The notes: generated by a model not told the origin, from the letters alone. Positions 16,245 through 25,246 are shown, counted from the stretch's first letter. The stretch: 64,000 nt of DNA from Vibrio sp. S9_S30 (GCF_014694455.1 NZ_JAAUWT010000009.1:124001-188000); one strand, 5' to 3'. Made by a program: numbers and translations.

Positions 16245-18515
16245 ATGGGAATTATAAGACGGAACGTTGTTGGCTTAGAGTATTTAAGTCACTCTAAATT
16301 AATTAATGTTGTTGGGCCGGATGGAGCAGGAAAGCACGACACGATACACGATTATATCAAACACCACATGAATGGTGATAACGTGATTGTTGAGAATGCA
16401 AATAAGCTTAAGCAAGGCTACTTTTCAGGTTTTTATGCACTACTGAACACAGTGTACACTCGCTGTCATGAAGGGCGCGAGGCTCTGATAGAGCAGTATG
16501 AAAAGGTCCTTTGCCGCTTGTTTCCAGATTTGGTTTTGCCAGCGTTTAAAGGCACAAAAGATCTGACGAATACCGCTGATCGAGATGAGCGTACACGCTT
16601 TTACCATCATGAATTTCAAGAAAAGCTATTGAATGGCGTCTACGAGTTTTTGGTTGAGTTTTATCAAGAAGAATCCACTCCAACTTATTTGATTATCGAT
16701 GAATTTGAACAAGCCTCACCGACCATCAATTCATTCTTGAATACCATCAATCGACGAGGTGGCGTAGAGAACCTTCATATTATTCTTTTGTCTACTTCGA
16801 AGCCAATACAGTTACTTGATGTTCCTACTATTGAATTTGAGAAAATATCTTTCCAAGAAATGATGGATATTTATGGTGCTGAATTGTCACCTTATAGTAA
16901 GGAAGAAATCAGTACTATTTATAAACTATCAGATGGTAACCATCACCTTGTTGATGATTTAATTAAAATAGCCAACTCTGGTATAAAAATTAATTATTTA
17001 CTATCGCTAGATACGCACATCGACTTTTATTTGTCGTCTATTGGTCGTGCTGAAAAGTACCATGCGCTAAAGCGTTATATTTCAGCGCACTGTCATACGA
17101 AAAGTGCGATTGATACGCGCAACTATCAGATTTCGACGAGTGACGTTAAGGATACCTTGCACCGAGATGTTTTGGCCTCATTGGAAAATACGGATGCTTA
17201 CTACCTCCATGTGATTCACGCTGATTCTCTGTCTGATCCGACTGAGAGGCTGACGTACCTTGCTCCGATAGCCATTAAGTTGCAAGAGATTGGGCTGTAC
17301 GATACGTGGTTTGATTTTTTCTCTAAGTATTACGTTGATCAAAACCTCAGAGCGCTCGGGGATGGGAACCAAGATTTCAACTCAGTCTATATCAGAATGG
17401 CCTTCATTCTGTATTCGATGGGGCTGGCTAAATTATCCATTCCTTACTTGGATGATTTCTATCAGCACTTTCCTGAGAGTATGAACACCCCCATGGTGCT
17501 GTATTCTCAGAGTATGACCTACGGACGTTATCAAGTGCCAGTACAACTGGATAAGGCCGAAGCTCTGGCTCTACAAAACTTAGAGAAAATCGATTCGATT
17601 TTTTGCGATCACCCCAAGTACGATTATCTCAAAGTGTTTGCTGAGAATGCATTAGCTTACATTCGCGCCCGCCAAGGACGCTTTGAAGAAGCGATCCAAC
17701 TGTGTGTGAATGGTCTGTCAAAAATGGAAGACATATATGGCAGTGACAAATACAAATTGCATCAGTCGATTTTGATTTACAATACAGGCCAAGTGTATGA
17801 AATTATGAAAGATTTCGAAAATGCCCAAAAGTACTATCAATGGGCTATCGATCTCGATCCGAACTATGGCGAGTATTACAACGACATCGCGAATCTCTAC
17901 GCTAATCATGATCACTATGAACTGGCGCTCGAAAACTACCACAAGGCCATCGAACTGTGTCCGCCATACTATGAAGCGCACCACAACAGAGCCTGTCTTT
18001 ACATTCAGATGGAAGAGTACGACAAGGCTGAGTGCGACTTGCATCGCTCTATTGAGTTACGACCCGAATTTGTGGATAACCATAGTGAATTAGCCCGCGT
18101 GAGCTATTTGCGAGGGCAGTTTGACGACTGTGTTGACCACGTCAATATGGCTTTGTCTTACGATCCTCAAAACAGTAAGGCGCTGTCGATCAAAGCGCTA
18201 GCGTTGTTGGACCTAGACGACGTTCGGGGGGCGGCCGACATCTATCAAACCCTGTTGGCACAGCCATATGTGACTGCTGAGGTCTACAGTAACTATGCGA
18301 TTGTACTGGAGAGAATCGGAAAATCTGAGACCGCGATTGAGTATCTCGACAAAGCATTCGAGATGGACAAGGATGTCGATTATCTGATCAACAAAGGCTT
18401 GATTTTGCAAGGGACTGGTAATGTTGATGGCGCCAAAGCCGTATTCCAACATTGCCGGACCTTTGAAGGCGCCCCTTACCCCTTGATCGATGAACTTATC
18501 GCTGATTGTCACTAA
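16245..18515 (+). CDS. STAND/AAA-like ATPase with C-terminal TPR repeats
   Basis: About 756 residues. The N-terminus has a P-loop-like VVGPDGAGKHD (about 22-32) in which the usual Ser/Thr after GK is His, and a Walker B-like TYLIIDEFEQ (about 147-156). A helical middle follows, then at least six tetratricopeptide repeats (about 480-750, for example NAQKYYQWAIDLDPNYGEYY). The plan resembles signal-sensing STAND regulators and peptide-binding TPR receptors, but no DNA-binding domain is visible. GGAGG six bases before ATG 16245 sets the start; ATG 16242 is possible. It follows the peptide gene, so a role in binding, recognising or sensing that peptide is inferred. The 5' third is more AT-rich than the 3' part. 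Confidence 0.7.
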   Translation: MGIIRRNVVGLEYLSHSKLINVVGPDGAGKHDTIHDYIKHHMNGDNVIVENANKLKQGYFSGFYALLNTVYTRCHEGREALIEQYEKVLCRLFPDLVLPAFKGTKDLTNTADRDERTRFYHHEFQEKLLNGVYEFLVEFYQEESTPTYLIIDEFEQASPTINSFLNTINRRGGVENLHIILLSTSKPIQLLDVPTIEFEKISFQEMMDIYGAELSPYSKEEISTIYKLSDGNHHLVDDLIKIANSGIKINYLLSLDTHIDFYLSSIGRAEKYHALKRYISAHCHTKSAIDTRNYQISTSDVKDTLHRDVLASLENTDAYYLHVIHADSLSDPTERLTYLAPIAIKLQEIGLYDTWFDFFSKYYVDQNLRALGDGNQDFNSVYIRMAFILYSMGLAKLSIPYLDDFYQHFPESMNTPMVLYSQSMTYGRYQVPVQLDKAEALALQNLEKIDSIFCDHPKYDYLKVFAENALAYIRARQGRFEEAIQLCVNGLSKMEDIYGSDKYKLHQSILIYNTGQVYEIMKDFENAQKYYQWAIDLDPNYGEYYNDIANLYANHDHYELALENYHKAIELCPPYYEAHHNRACLYIQMEEYDKAECDLHRSIELRPEFVDNHSELARVSYLRGQFDDCVDHVNMALSYDPQNSKALSIKALALLDLDDVRGAADIYQTLLAQPYVTAEVYSNYAIVLERIGKSETAIEYLDKAFEMDKDVDYLINKGLILQGTGNVDGAKAVFQHCRTFEGAPYPLIDELIADCH

Positions 18516-18522
18516 CCAATAC

Positions 18523-18548
18523 AGAAAGAGACCTGTGGGTCTCTTTCT
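18523..18548 (+). terminator. hairpin between TPR-ATPase and MFS genes
   Basis: AGAAAGAGACC and GGTCTCTTTCT make a perfect 11-bp stem with a 4-nt loop, 8 nt after the TPR gene's stop. The T-rich right arm could act as a partial terminator. Confidence 0.55.
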
Positions 18549-18565
18549 GCCTTGAGCGCCTTTTT

Positions 18566-19777
18566 ATGAACAAGACAACTTTCTATTCTGTGTTTCCAAT
18601 TTTCGCGTCGCACTTTTTATCCCAGATGGCCAGTTGGGCCTTTAGAGCGGCGATCATTTACTATATCTACGATACCAATGGCGGCTCCGGCTCCGTCCTC
18701 GGCTTATCGATCATTTTCTCTTACTTACCTATTGCATTAGGCGGAATTTTTCTCTCCAAATACGTCGACTCGGTGCAGTCATTGCGCTGTTTATCGGCGA
18801 TCAGTTTACTTCGAGGTGGGGTGATCTTGTTGCTGATCCTCGTCGGCATGGTACATGAGTTTGTCACCCCCGTCGCCATTGCTGTGGTGTTCTTGATGGG
18901 GTTGACTGTTCCTGTCTATTCATCGGCGCTAGCGCGCTACTTTCGGAAAAACAAGCGAAGCGAGGACGTGCCGTCTTGCATTGCTTTTGTGAGCAATATT
19001 GATTGGTTGTGCATGATATTAGGGGCTACTGCGGGCGCGTTGTTGCTGAAAGCAACCAGCATCGGTTTTGTGCTGCAACTGGCGTGTGTGATTTATTTCA
19101 CTACCTTTTTCGTGTTCTGGCGTTCACGTGGTTCAGAACAATCTGACGAGACGGAACCCGCCTCTCCTGCCAGTGGACAGGCATTTTTTGGGCACACGCT
19201 TATCATTGCTGTGTTCTTTTTGAACTTCGGAGCTGGCATCATCAATGTGTACGTCAATGTAGCCTCTAGGAATGTCTATGCGCTCGCAGAGCAGGGCATT
19301 TCGGTGTTCTACATGTTCAATGGCATTGGTGCTTTCTTAGGGTCTTTACTAGTGTATTTCTTGATGAATCGGTACAAGAAAACCGATGTTGCTTTGATAG
19401 GATCGGTGGTGATCGCTCTCAGTATATTTGGAATGGGACGACTGGATGATTTCCACTTATCGGTCCTGTACAGCAGCCTGATGTTGATGTTCGGTCAGGT
19501 GTTTGCGATTGCTTGCCACTCCCACTTGTTGCTGGAAAACAGCAAGGACGTGGCTGGAAAAGTGACTGGATACTTCACTGCAGCGACGTTTGTTGGGGTC
19601 ATTTTCAATGCGGTAATGTTTTTGATTTTAGACAGTTTGGGGATTGAATTTTCGCTGTACGCCAACGCGAGCCTCTTGGTATCAGGTGTGTCTGCGATCC
19701 TGCTGGTGGCTTACCGCTACTCGTTCAGTGCGAAATTCAGTCTCCCTATAATGGAGGGGCAAGACCGTGAACGATAG
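18566..19777 (+). CDS. MFS transporter of the peptide cluster
   Basis: About 403 residues with 10-12 predicted membrane helices, starting KTTFYSVFPIFASHFLSQ. It is a major facilitator protein of the type annotated as MFS drug/enterobactin-like exporters. The ATG at 18566 starts directly at the first helix; the longer frame from 18506 would run through the hairpin, so it is rejected. The gene overlaps the S9 peptidase start by 11 nt, which shows coupling. In this setting export of the mature peptide or immunity is the likely job, by inference only. Confidence 0.75.
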   Translation: MNKTTFYSVFPIFASHFLSQMASWAFRAAIIYYIYDTNGGSGSVLGLSIIFSYLPIALGGIFLSKYVDSVQSLRCLSAISLLRGGVILLLILVGMVHEFVTPVAIAVVFLMGLTVPVYSSALARYFRKNKRSEDVPSCIAFVSNIDWLCMILGATAGALLLKATSIGFVLQLACVIYFTTFFVFWRSRGSEQSDETEPASPASGQAFFGHTLIIAVFFLNFGAGIINVYVNVASRNVYALAEQGISVFYMFNGIGAFLGSLLVYFLMNRYKKTDVALIGSVVIALSIFGMGRLDDFHLSVLYSSLMLMFGQVFAIACHSHLLLENSKDVAGKVTGYFTAATFVGVIFNAVMFLILDSLGIEFSLYANASLLVSGVSAILLVAYRYSFSAKFSLPIMEGQDRER

Positions 19778-21755
19778 CCGCTTCGGTCCGTTGTCCCTGA
19801 ACGACCTCGAGCAGGTCGAAGATGTGATTCGCTTTTCCGCATCCAAAGACTTACAGCGTGCGGTCCTACTGCTCCGTCGCTGGAATGAGGAAGAAACGGC
19901 GTTTGTGTTTGAATTGCAGACTCGGCAGTATAATGGGATCGAGTATCAGTTGTGCCAGTCGTTGCCAGTGACGCGTGACAGTGAAATAACGTTGAGTCAA
20001 GACGGGAACTATCTCGCGTATCTTCAAGAGGTGGAGGAGCAGGAACAGATCGCCATACGTCCGTTCGAAGCGATTGAGAAAGCGATTCTCTCCATTCCTG
20101 TCCGATCGGCGGAATCTTTGTGCTGGAACCACCATACCCTCTATTTGTTTTGTGATGCCATCCCAGAAGGTGAGTGGCAAAGTGTACAAGTCATGGCGTG
20201 TACCATGGAGCGATACGCGTGGTGGCGATGTCGAAAGCAAATCGCGACGATTTCGCTGTCCCAGGCGACTTTGCGCCCATTGTCAGATCGGACCATGATG
20301 GACGCGAGCCTTATCACTGTGTCGAGTGATGGGTCAATGTGTGCTTATCTGGAACATGTCGGGTACCGTGACGCGGGGATGGGGCTGAACTTGGTACTGC
20401 AAACCGATGAGAGTACGCATGATGTGATTCCATTGCCGAACGATTTTATCACTCATCTGGCCATTTCGCCCTCCAACAAACACATCGCCTGGATTGGCAG
20501 TCGTCTTTCAAAGAATCCAGCATCACTGTCATTATCGCGAGAAAGTACGTCGCAAAGTGTCCGACAGAGTAAAGGCATTAACCTGTATGATTCCCGTGTG
20601 TTTGTCCTGACGCTCGAGACGCTTGAACTGATCGAGATTGACGTCGATGAGACGGCAGGGATCCCGGTGGGTCAGACTCAAGGTCTTACTTGGCTCAGCG
20701 AAGAACGGTTGCGCTATGTGACGACGCACGGATCCACGACGCGCCTCGTAGATTATGATAGGGAGGCTCACCACCCCCAGCCTGTTCCACTATTGGAGGG
20801 ACGTTCACGTCACCACTATTTTGGTGAAAATGGAGATGTGTTGATGATGGGATCTGACCAAGGTCAACCTCACCGCTTGTATCGTTTTAATGCGCAAGCT
20901 CAGTCGCTTCACCCGACGATGGTGTTGCCACAAAGCTTTCGTACGGCGGTTCCGAAGGTATTGGGTCAAGGTCCAGCCTCTGAAAGTTGGATTTATTGGC
21001 CAACGGTTGTGCAAACACGGCAACCTATGGTGGTGTATGTGTATGGTGGACCGACGCCACTTGGCCAAGAGTTTGATGATAAGCTTCAAGTGTTGGTGGG
21101 GTCGGGGCTGGCGCTTCTGGTTGTGAATCCATCTGGATCATCTGGGTATGGTGCTGAGCGAGCTGATGCGTTTGTTAACGACTGGGGTAAGACGGCAGCG
21201 AGGGAAGTGGTAGATACCCTATCGGCAGTTCTGGCGACTTACCCTTGCTTGGACGAAGATCGTGTGGGGCTGTTTGGTGAGAGTTACGGTGGATTTCTCG
21301 TCAACCAAATTTTAACCCTTAGCGATCGGTTTTGCGCTGCAGCCTCCGTCGCTGGTTTTAGTAATATCGTCGGATACTGGGGCAGCAGTGTCGCGGGGTA
21401 TCAATTTGGTCTCAGTGCTCAATCGGGAACGGGTCAAGAGGCGTTAGCCAATATGATGGCCTGTTCTCCGGTGTTCCAATCAAATGCGATCACAGCGCCA
21501 CATTTATTGATGCATGGAGCGTTGGATGATATTGTCCCGATTTCAGAATCAGAGCAGTTGTTCACTGCCCTGAAGTCGCAGAAGAAAGAGACCTACTTAG
21601 TCCGGTTTCCTGACTCTGGTCACCGTTTTGATGACTCGTTACCTACTTACATTGCGTATCGTAATTACTTGGTGTCATGGTTTAGACTCAAGCTTTTGGG
21701 GTGCGCTGAGAATTGGCAAGCGCTGACATCAGAGGATGTCGATCAACCTATTTAG
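19767..21755 (+). CDS. S9-family prolyl-oligopeptidase-like peptidase
   Basis: A 662-residue serine peptidase of the prolyl oligopeptidase family. The N-terminal about 380 residues form the beta-propeller that restricts entry to short peptides. The C-terminal alpha/beta-hydrolase domain has the nucleophile in GLFGESYGGF (S506), Asp in GALDDIVPI (D587) and His in DSGHRF (H619). No signal peptide is visible, so it is probably cytoplasmic. GTG at 19767 has GGAGGGG upstream and overlaps the MFS gene. POP-type peptidases remove leaders from, or cut, several ribosomal peptides, and this enzyme could process the 25-residue peptide, which has a TPY motif near its end. Degradation or immunity is also possible. 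Confidence 0.85.
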   Translation: MNDSRFGPLSLNDLEQVEDVIRFSASKDLQRAVLLLRRWNEEETAFVFELQTRQYNGIEYQLCQSLPVTRDSEITLSQDGNYLAYLQEVEEQEQIAIRPFEAIEKAILSIPVRSAESLCWNHHTLYLFCDAIPEGEWQSVQVMACTMERYAWWRCRKQIATISLSQATLRPLSDRTMMDASLITVSSDGSMCAYLEHVGYRDAGMGLNLVLQTDESTHDVIPLPNDFITHLAISPSNKHIAWIGSRLSKNPASLSLSRESTSQSVRQSKGINLYDSRVFVLTLETLELIEIDVDETAGIPVGQTQGLTWLSEERLRYVTTHGSTTRLVDYDREAHHPQPVPLLEGRSRHHYFGENGDVLMMGSDQGQPHRLYRFNAQAQSLHPTMVLPQSFRTAVPKVLGQGPASESWIYWPTVVQTRQPMVVYVYGGPTPLGQEFDDKLQVLVGSGLALLVVNPSGSSGYGAERADAFVNDWGKTAAREVVDTLSAVLATYPCLDEDRVGLFGESYGGFLVNQILTLSDRFCAAASVAGFSNIVGYWGSSVAGYQFGLSAQSGTGQEALANMMACSPVFQSNAITAPHLLMHGALDDIVPISESEQLFTALKSQKKETYLVRFPDSGHRFDDSLPTYIAYRNYLVSWFRLKLLGCAENWQALTSEDVDQPI

Positions 21756-21814
21756 TCACCCTGGACAGAGGTGTAATGCATGCCTCTGTCCAGAATACCC
21801 TGTGGTGGAGAAGT

Positions 21815-22111
21815 ATGAAACCAAGATTATTTTTGTTGCAAATGCCTTTTATGGATGAGGGAGCCCCGTGGGTCTGTGCGCATTGTGCTATGTTGGAAGG
21901 GGCATTGGCGGTTAATCCGAGTTGGAACGAACACATTGAGGTGCGCCGTATCCCTTTTGCGAAACCTCGTGACGAATTAGTGGCGGCATTAGGGCAAGAG
22001 CATCAATGGCTGCCCGTGTTCATTCTGGAGGATAAACAGACCATCACGGAACCTGAAGCGATCATCGATTATTTGGCTCAGCGATTTGGCGGGCCTCGGG
22101 TCCACCCCTGA
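21815..22111 (+). CDS. DUF3088/thioredoxin-fold small protein
   Basis: A 98-residue protein with an N-terminal strand KPRLFLLQMPF, the redox-like CxxC motif WVCAHCAMLEG (about 24-34), RRIPFAKPR, and a C-terminal YLAQRFGGPRVHP. The whole layout matches the DUF3088 family, which has a thioredoxin/glutathione-transferase-like fold and unknown function. GGAG lies just upstream of ATG 21815; the longer frame from 21713 overlaps the peptidase and has no family match. It is the last clearly intact gene of the peptide cluster, 59 nt after the peptidase. A redox or adaptor role is inference. Confidence 0.62.
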   Translation: MKPRLFLLQMPFMDEGAPWVCAHCAMLEGALAVNPSWNEHIEVRRIPFAKPRDELVAALGQEHQWLPVFILEDKQTITEPEAIIDYLAQRFGGPRVHP

Positions 22112-22148
22112 CCATTGAGAGGGGGCGATGCTCCCTTTGACACACTTT

Positions 22149-22654
22149 TTAGCTAGTCGCCATTTTTCGGCTGAGGTACCTAAATATGGCCAGCTGGGCC
22201 AGTTCTGCAAACAAACCACACCCTATGAACAAGATGAGATCCGACCAAGTCGGCATGATAAAGTCTCCCATCATTAATGCCCCTGACGCCACAATGTTAA
22301 ACATCATGCCATAGAACAAGACGGATGCCAGATAACATGGCGCATATCGAACGATCTTGTCGCGATGAAAGTGTTTATGCGATTCAGCGCCGCACGAGCC
22401 ATGGGTGATAGGCTCAATCGTGCGGTGTTAAAGCGCCGTGTGCCCCCTCGTAACAATACCTGCTTTAGGGAACGCAGTCTTTCCAGACCCTGGGTGCCAC
22501 TCTCTGCCGGTTCCAGCACATCCCGACATAGTTTGAGAAAAGGGTGGTCGCGCCGAATAGCCAAGGGCAGCTTGGCCAACAAGGACTGATAAGCAGGGTA
22601 GTGACGTTCGACACACACTGATATTTGCTCCAATTGGAGCACGAGCAGTAGCAA
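22149..22654 (-). pseudogene. truncated, frameshifted membrane-protein gene
   Basis: Two overlapping minus-strand frames appear to be one broken gene. The upstream frame (to 22654) reads SLLAKLPLAIRRDHPFLKL and later SPMARAALNRINTF. The second, ending at the stop 22149-22151, reads YAPCYLASVLFYGMMFN and PTWSDLILFIGCGLFAELA, clearly membrane helices. No good start exists, and the upstream side ends at the junction with the duplicated SDR fragment (22654), so the 5' end was probably lost in the rearrangement. Family not recognised. It may once have been an immunity or transport gene of the adjacent cluster. Confidence 0.5.
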
Positions 22655-22983
22655 GCAAAGCGTATGTCGCCAGCTTTACTGAAGCCTTAGCCGCTGAAAT
22701 GAAAGACAAAGGTGTGAACATCACCTGCTTGTCACCGGGGCGAACGGATACGGGCTTCTTTACGTTCGATGGCAAGGATGAGTCGAGCTCTGGCACGGGA
22801 ACATTTGCCGCAAAATACCGAGTCAGTCCAGCGAAAGTTGCACAGAAAGGATTGGATGCCTTGTTCAAAGGGCGTTTTAGAGAGATTCCATTTCTGGACA
22901 ACAAATTCTACGTTTTCTTGAATCGAATTCTGCCTAAAAATGGGGGGTTAATGATGTACAGTAATGCGATGAAGAAGGCATAA
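22654..22983 (+). pseudogene. 3' fragment of the short-chain dehydrogenase gene (right repeat copy)
   Basis: The last 110 codons of the SDR gene at 14472-15248, in the same orientation, with six base differences counted by eye and no indels. The 5' two thirds, including the cofactor motif, are absent, so it cannot make an active enzyme. The stop codon is kept, but sequence diverges directly after it. This copy and 14919-15248 flank the peptide cluster. Confidence 0.92.
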
Positions 22984-23555
22984 AAAGGTCGGAGCAGAGG
23001 CTTCGGCGAAGTGCGGCTTCACCGTGTTTAGCCGCAACCCAAACAAAATGCCCACCAGCAGTGTCTGCGATGTTGCTTAGGGCTAATCCGACCAAAACAT
23101 CACCTAGGTTAAGCGCGAGCGGATATTCAAGTTTAGCAATCGGAAATAAAGAACATATCGACGCCATAATAAAAGAGAGGAACAATAAAATCGGTGAATG
23201 GTAAATAGCGTACCTATATTACTTACATGAATATTATCAAGCGATGAGTTGAGAGTCTGATAAGTTTAATCTCCTTATAAATATATATATTAATAGAGGT
23301 TTTCTTTTGATTTCGATAATTAGATGAAGAAAATTTATATTGTTGAGCACTTATTATAAACGAAGTGAGATCACAATGCTCACTGAAATTCCTAATGATT
23401 TTTCAAACGACGGCTTCAACGCGAGTTTCAATTTTATGTTGTTTTAGCTAAAAGCTATGGAAACATCATTTTCCCTTTCATCCCCTCTCTTTATCTTGCT
23501 GATTTATATGTAAATTATTCTATTATTTGCAATTCAAAAAACAAGGAAATAAACC
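22984..23555. other. AT-rich intergenic stretch with a possible relic
   Basis: About 570 bases. On the minus strand, 23010-23185 encodes PLALNLGDVLVGLALSNIAD (part of a longer frame) that looks membrane-protein-like but lacks a start site and runs into the SDR fragment. The rest is AT-rich without recognisable signals. Confidence 0.35.
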
Positions 23556-23759
23556 ATGATTGAGTCAAAAATAAGATTGCATACCTACCACAAGACCTTA
23601 CATCTACCTTTGCAAAAATCTGACATTAAAGATAGAAAAATGATTTAGCGAAAAAGAACCGAAGGGATGAATATTCTTTATCTTGCTATTCCAAATGATA
23701 AATATCCATTTGAATTAATGAGTTTTTTATTAATAAAGGAAAGGGGGACGTATTTATGA
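23556..23759 (+). CDS. two adjoining 30-codon frames split by an in-frame TAG
   Basis: ATG 23556 follows AAGGAA by 7 nt and opens a 30-codon frame (begins MIESKIRLHTYH) ending at TAG 23646-23648. The same frame continues and a second 30-codon frame (begins MNILYLAIPNDKYP) runs from ATG 23667 to TGA 23757-23759. Either they are two small peptides or one 60-70-codon gene broken by an amber codon. The ribosome-binding site resembles that of the 25-residue peptide gene. There is no homology I recognise. Confidence 0.3.
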
Positions 23760-23963
23760 AAATTTTCACACCATGATAATCCTAACTGATACCTAATTAA
23801 AAAAATAGAGAAATAAGTGTCTGATTCCTATTGTTGGGTCGTATATGTAATTTGTCGCGTTATATGTTTCTTTACATTGAATGAACATTGCAATGTTGAA
23901 CGAATAATATGCGCTTGTTAGCTTGCTCATTTTTTAATCACCCATAAAAATAGTAGGTAACAG

Positions 23964-25223
23964 ATGAAAAAAATCGTTAAGAAGACTAGCCAAGCTGCGA
24001 TATTGTTCGTGGCATTTGTGTTTGAAACGCAAGCGCAAATTCACCCTGAAGAGGCATTTGCGGTGACGCCTTTCCAAGTGAAAAAATTAGATATCTCAAG
24101 CCCACAACTCATTAATGATCGGGTATTTTTATATGGACCTGAACTGTATGAAATGGATTGGGATGATTTCTTCGCACAAAATGCCCCGCTTTTAGCCGAG
24201 AAAAAAGAAGTCATCATGCATTGGGCAGGCTATGCCAGTATTAGTCCCAAATTAATTCTTAGTTTAATCGAAATGCAGTCTGGGCTAGTGAGCGAACCGG
24301 ATGAAGAAAAGCTTGAGAACCCACTACCGGGCTTGACTAATAAAATTGGATTTGATGCCCAAGTAAAAGCCGTTACTTTGCGATTGAGCCAGCGATTTTA
24401 TGCGTTTGAAGAAGCGCTTAACCGTGAAAAGTCAGCGTTGCCTCAATACAGCACTCCGGCCATCTTGGCACTCCAAAGTACATTAAGCGAAATACGATCT
24501 TCTGAGCAAGAACGCGAACATACATCCAACTCAAATGCTCAGCTAAATGAACTGTTAGACGCATACGAACAAGTGTTTGCAGGGGAATCTTTAGTTCGTT
24601 CTCTACAACCAAAAAGCGACGAGCTAACACTTTCGGCTAAAAGCAGTGTAGACAATAGCGCAGAGAATAGTGCAAACAATAGCGCAGACAATAGTGCAGA
24701 CGATACTTTTACTTTGCATTTCCCCTGGCCAAGTGGCTCAGTATGGCGCAGTAGTGGTGCGCACTCCTTTTCGGGTTTTGAGTACCCTTATTCATCGCTC
24801 GATTTTAGTAATAGCAAAGGTGGGTGGGGCAGTGATACACCTTGGGTTCAAGCGTCACATGGGGGAACCGTCACACGCCATTCCCGTTGTAATATCACAG
24901 TGACACATTCCAGTGGTTACGCCACCAACTACTATCACATGGATAACTTGCAATACAATACGGGCGACAATATTGCAGCGGGTGCTTGGTTGGGGCGCTA
25001 TGCGAACAATATATCCACGGCATTGTGTGAGGGTGGGCATTCTTCAGCACCTCACCTACATTGGTCTTTGCTAAGAAATGGGCGATATATCTCGTTGCAA
25101 GATATGTATATCAGCGGATACCGTGTTAATGTTGGGAACAGGAATTATGATTCAAATTGCCGAAACTTCTACTTCGAGAAGGATGGGCACCGCACATGCG
25201 CATTTAATAGACTGTACCGCTAA
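23964..25223 (+). CDS. LasA-like M23 metallopeptidase, secreted
   Basis: A 419-residue exported peptidase, probably cutting peptidoglycan cross-bridges or glycine-rich proteins outside the cell. It has a signal peptide (about 1-24), a pro-region of about 200 residues, a low-complexity linker of four NSA-type repeats (about 230-246), then the catalytic domain. Zinc ligands of the LasA type are visible: H267 in GAHSFSG, D280 in SSLDFS (13 residues later, the LasA spacing) and H366 in APHLHW, with H364 as catalytic His. Four cysteines in the C-terminal part suggest disulfides. The ATG follows GGTAACAG with moderate complementarity. A strong terminator lies just downstream. Confidence 0.87.
   Translation: MKKIVKKTSQAAILFVAFVFETQAQIHPEEAFAVTPFQVKKLDISSPQLINDRVFLYGPELYEMDWDDFFAQNAPLLAEKKEVIMHWAGYASISPKLILSLIEMQSGLVSEPDEEKLENPLPGLTNKIGFDAQVKAVTLRLSQRFYAFEEALNREKSALPQYSTPAILALQSTLSEIRSSEQEREHTSNSNAQLNELLDAYEQVFAGESLVRSLQPKSDELTLSAKSSVDNSAENSANNSADNSADDTFTLHFPWPSGSVWRSSGAHSFSGFEYPYSSLDFSNSKGGWGSDTPWVQASHGGTVTRHSRCNITVTHSSGYATNYYHMDNLQYNTGDNIAAGAWLGRYANNISTALCEGGHSSAPHLHWSLLRNGRYISLQDMYISGYRVNVGNRNYDSNCRNFYFEKDGHRTCAFNRLYR
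24651..24698 (+). repeat. four 12-bp tandem repeats in the M23 linker
   Basis: Four units close to GACAATAGCGCA, encoding (D/E/N)NSA. They form the linker between pro-region and catalytic domain and could change in number by slippage without breaking the frame. Confidence 0.85.
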
Positions 25224-25246
25224 TTGATTCTGAATTGAAAGAATAT

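Noticed and set aside
22428..22904. 158-codon minus-strand frame over the SDR copy
   Set aside because: Antisense shadow of the duplicated SDR fragment; the same frame opposite the intact copy behaves identically.
23185..23300. Possible tRNA or small RNA in the AT-rich stretch
   Set aside because: No cloverleaf or strong hairpin was seen.
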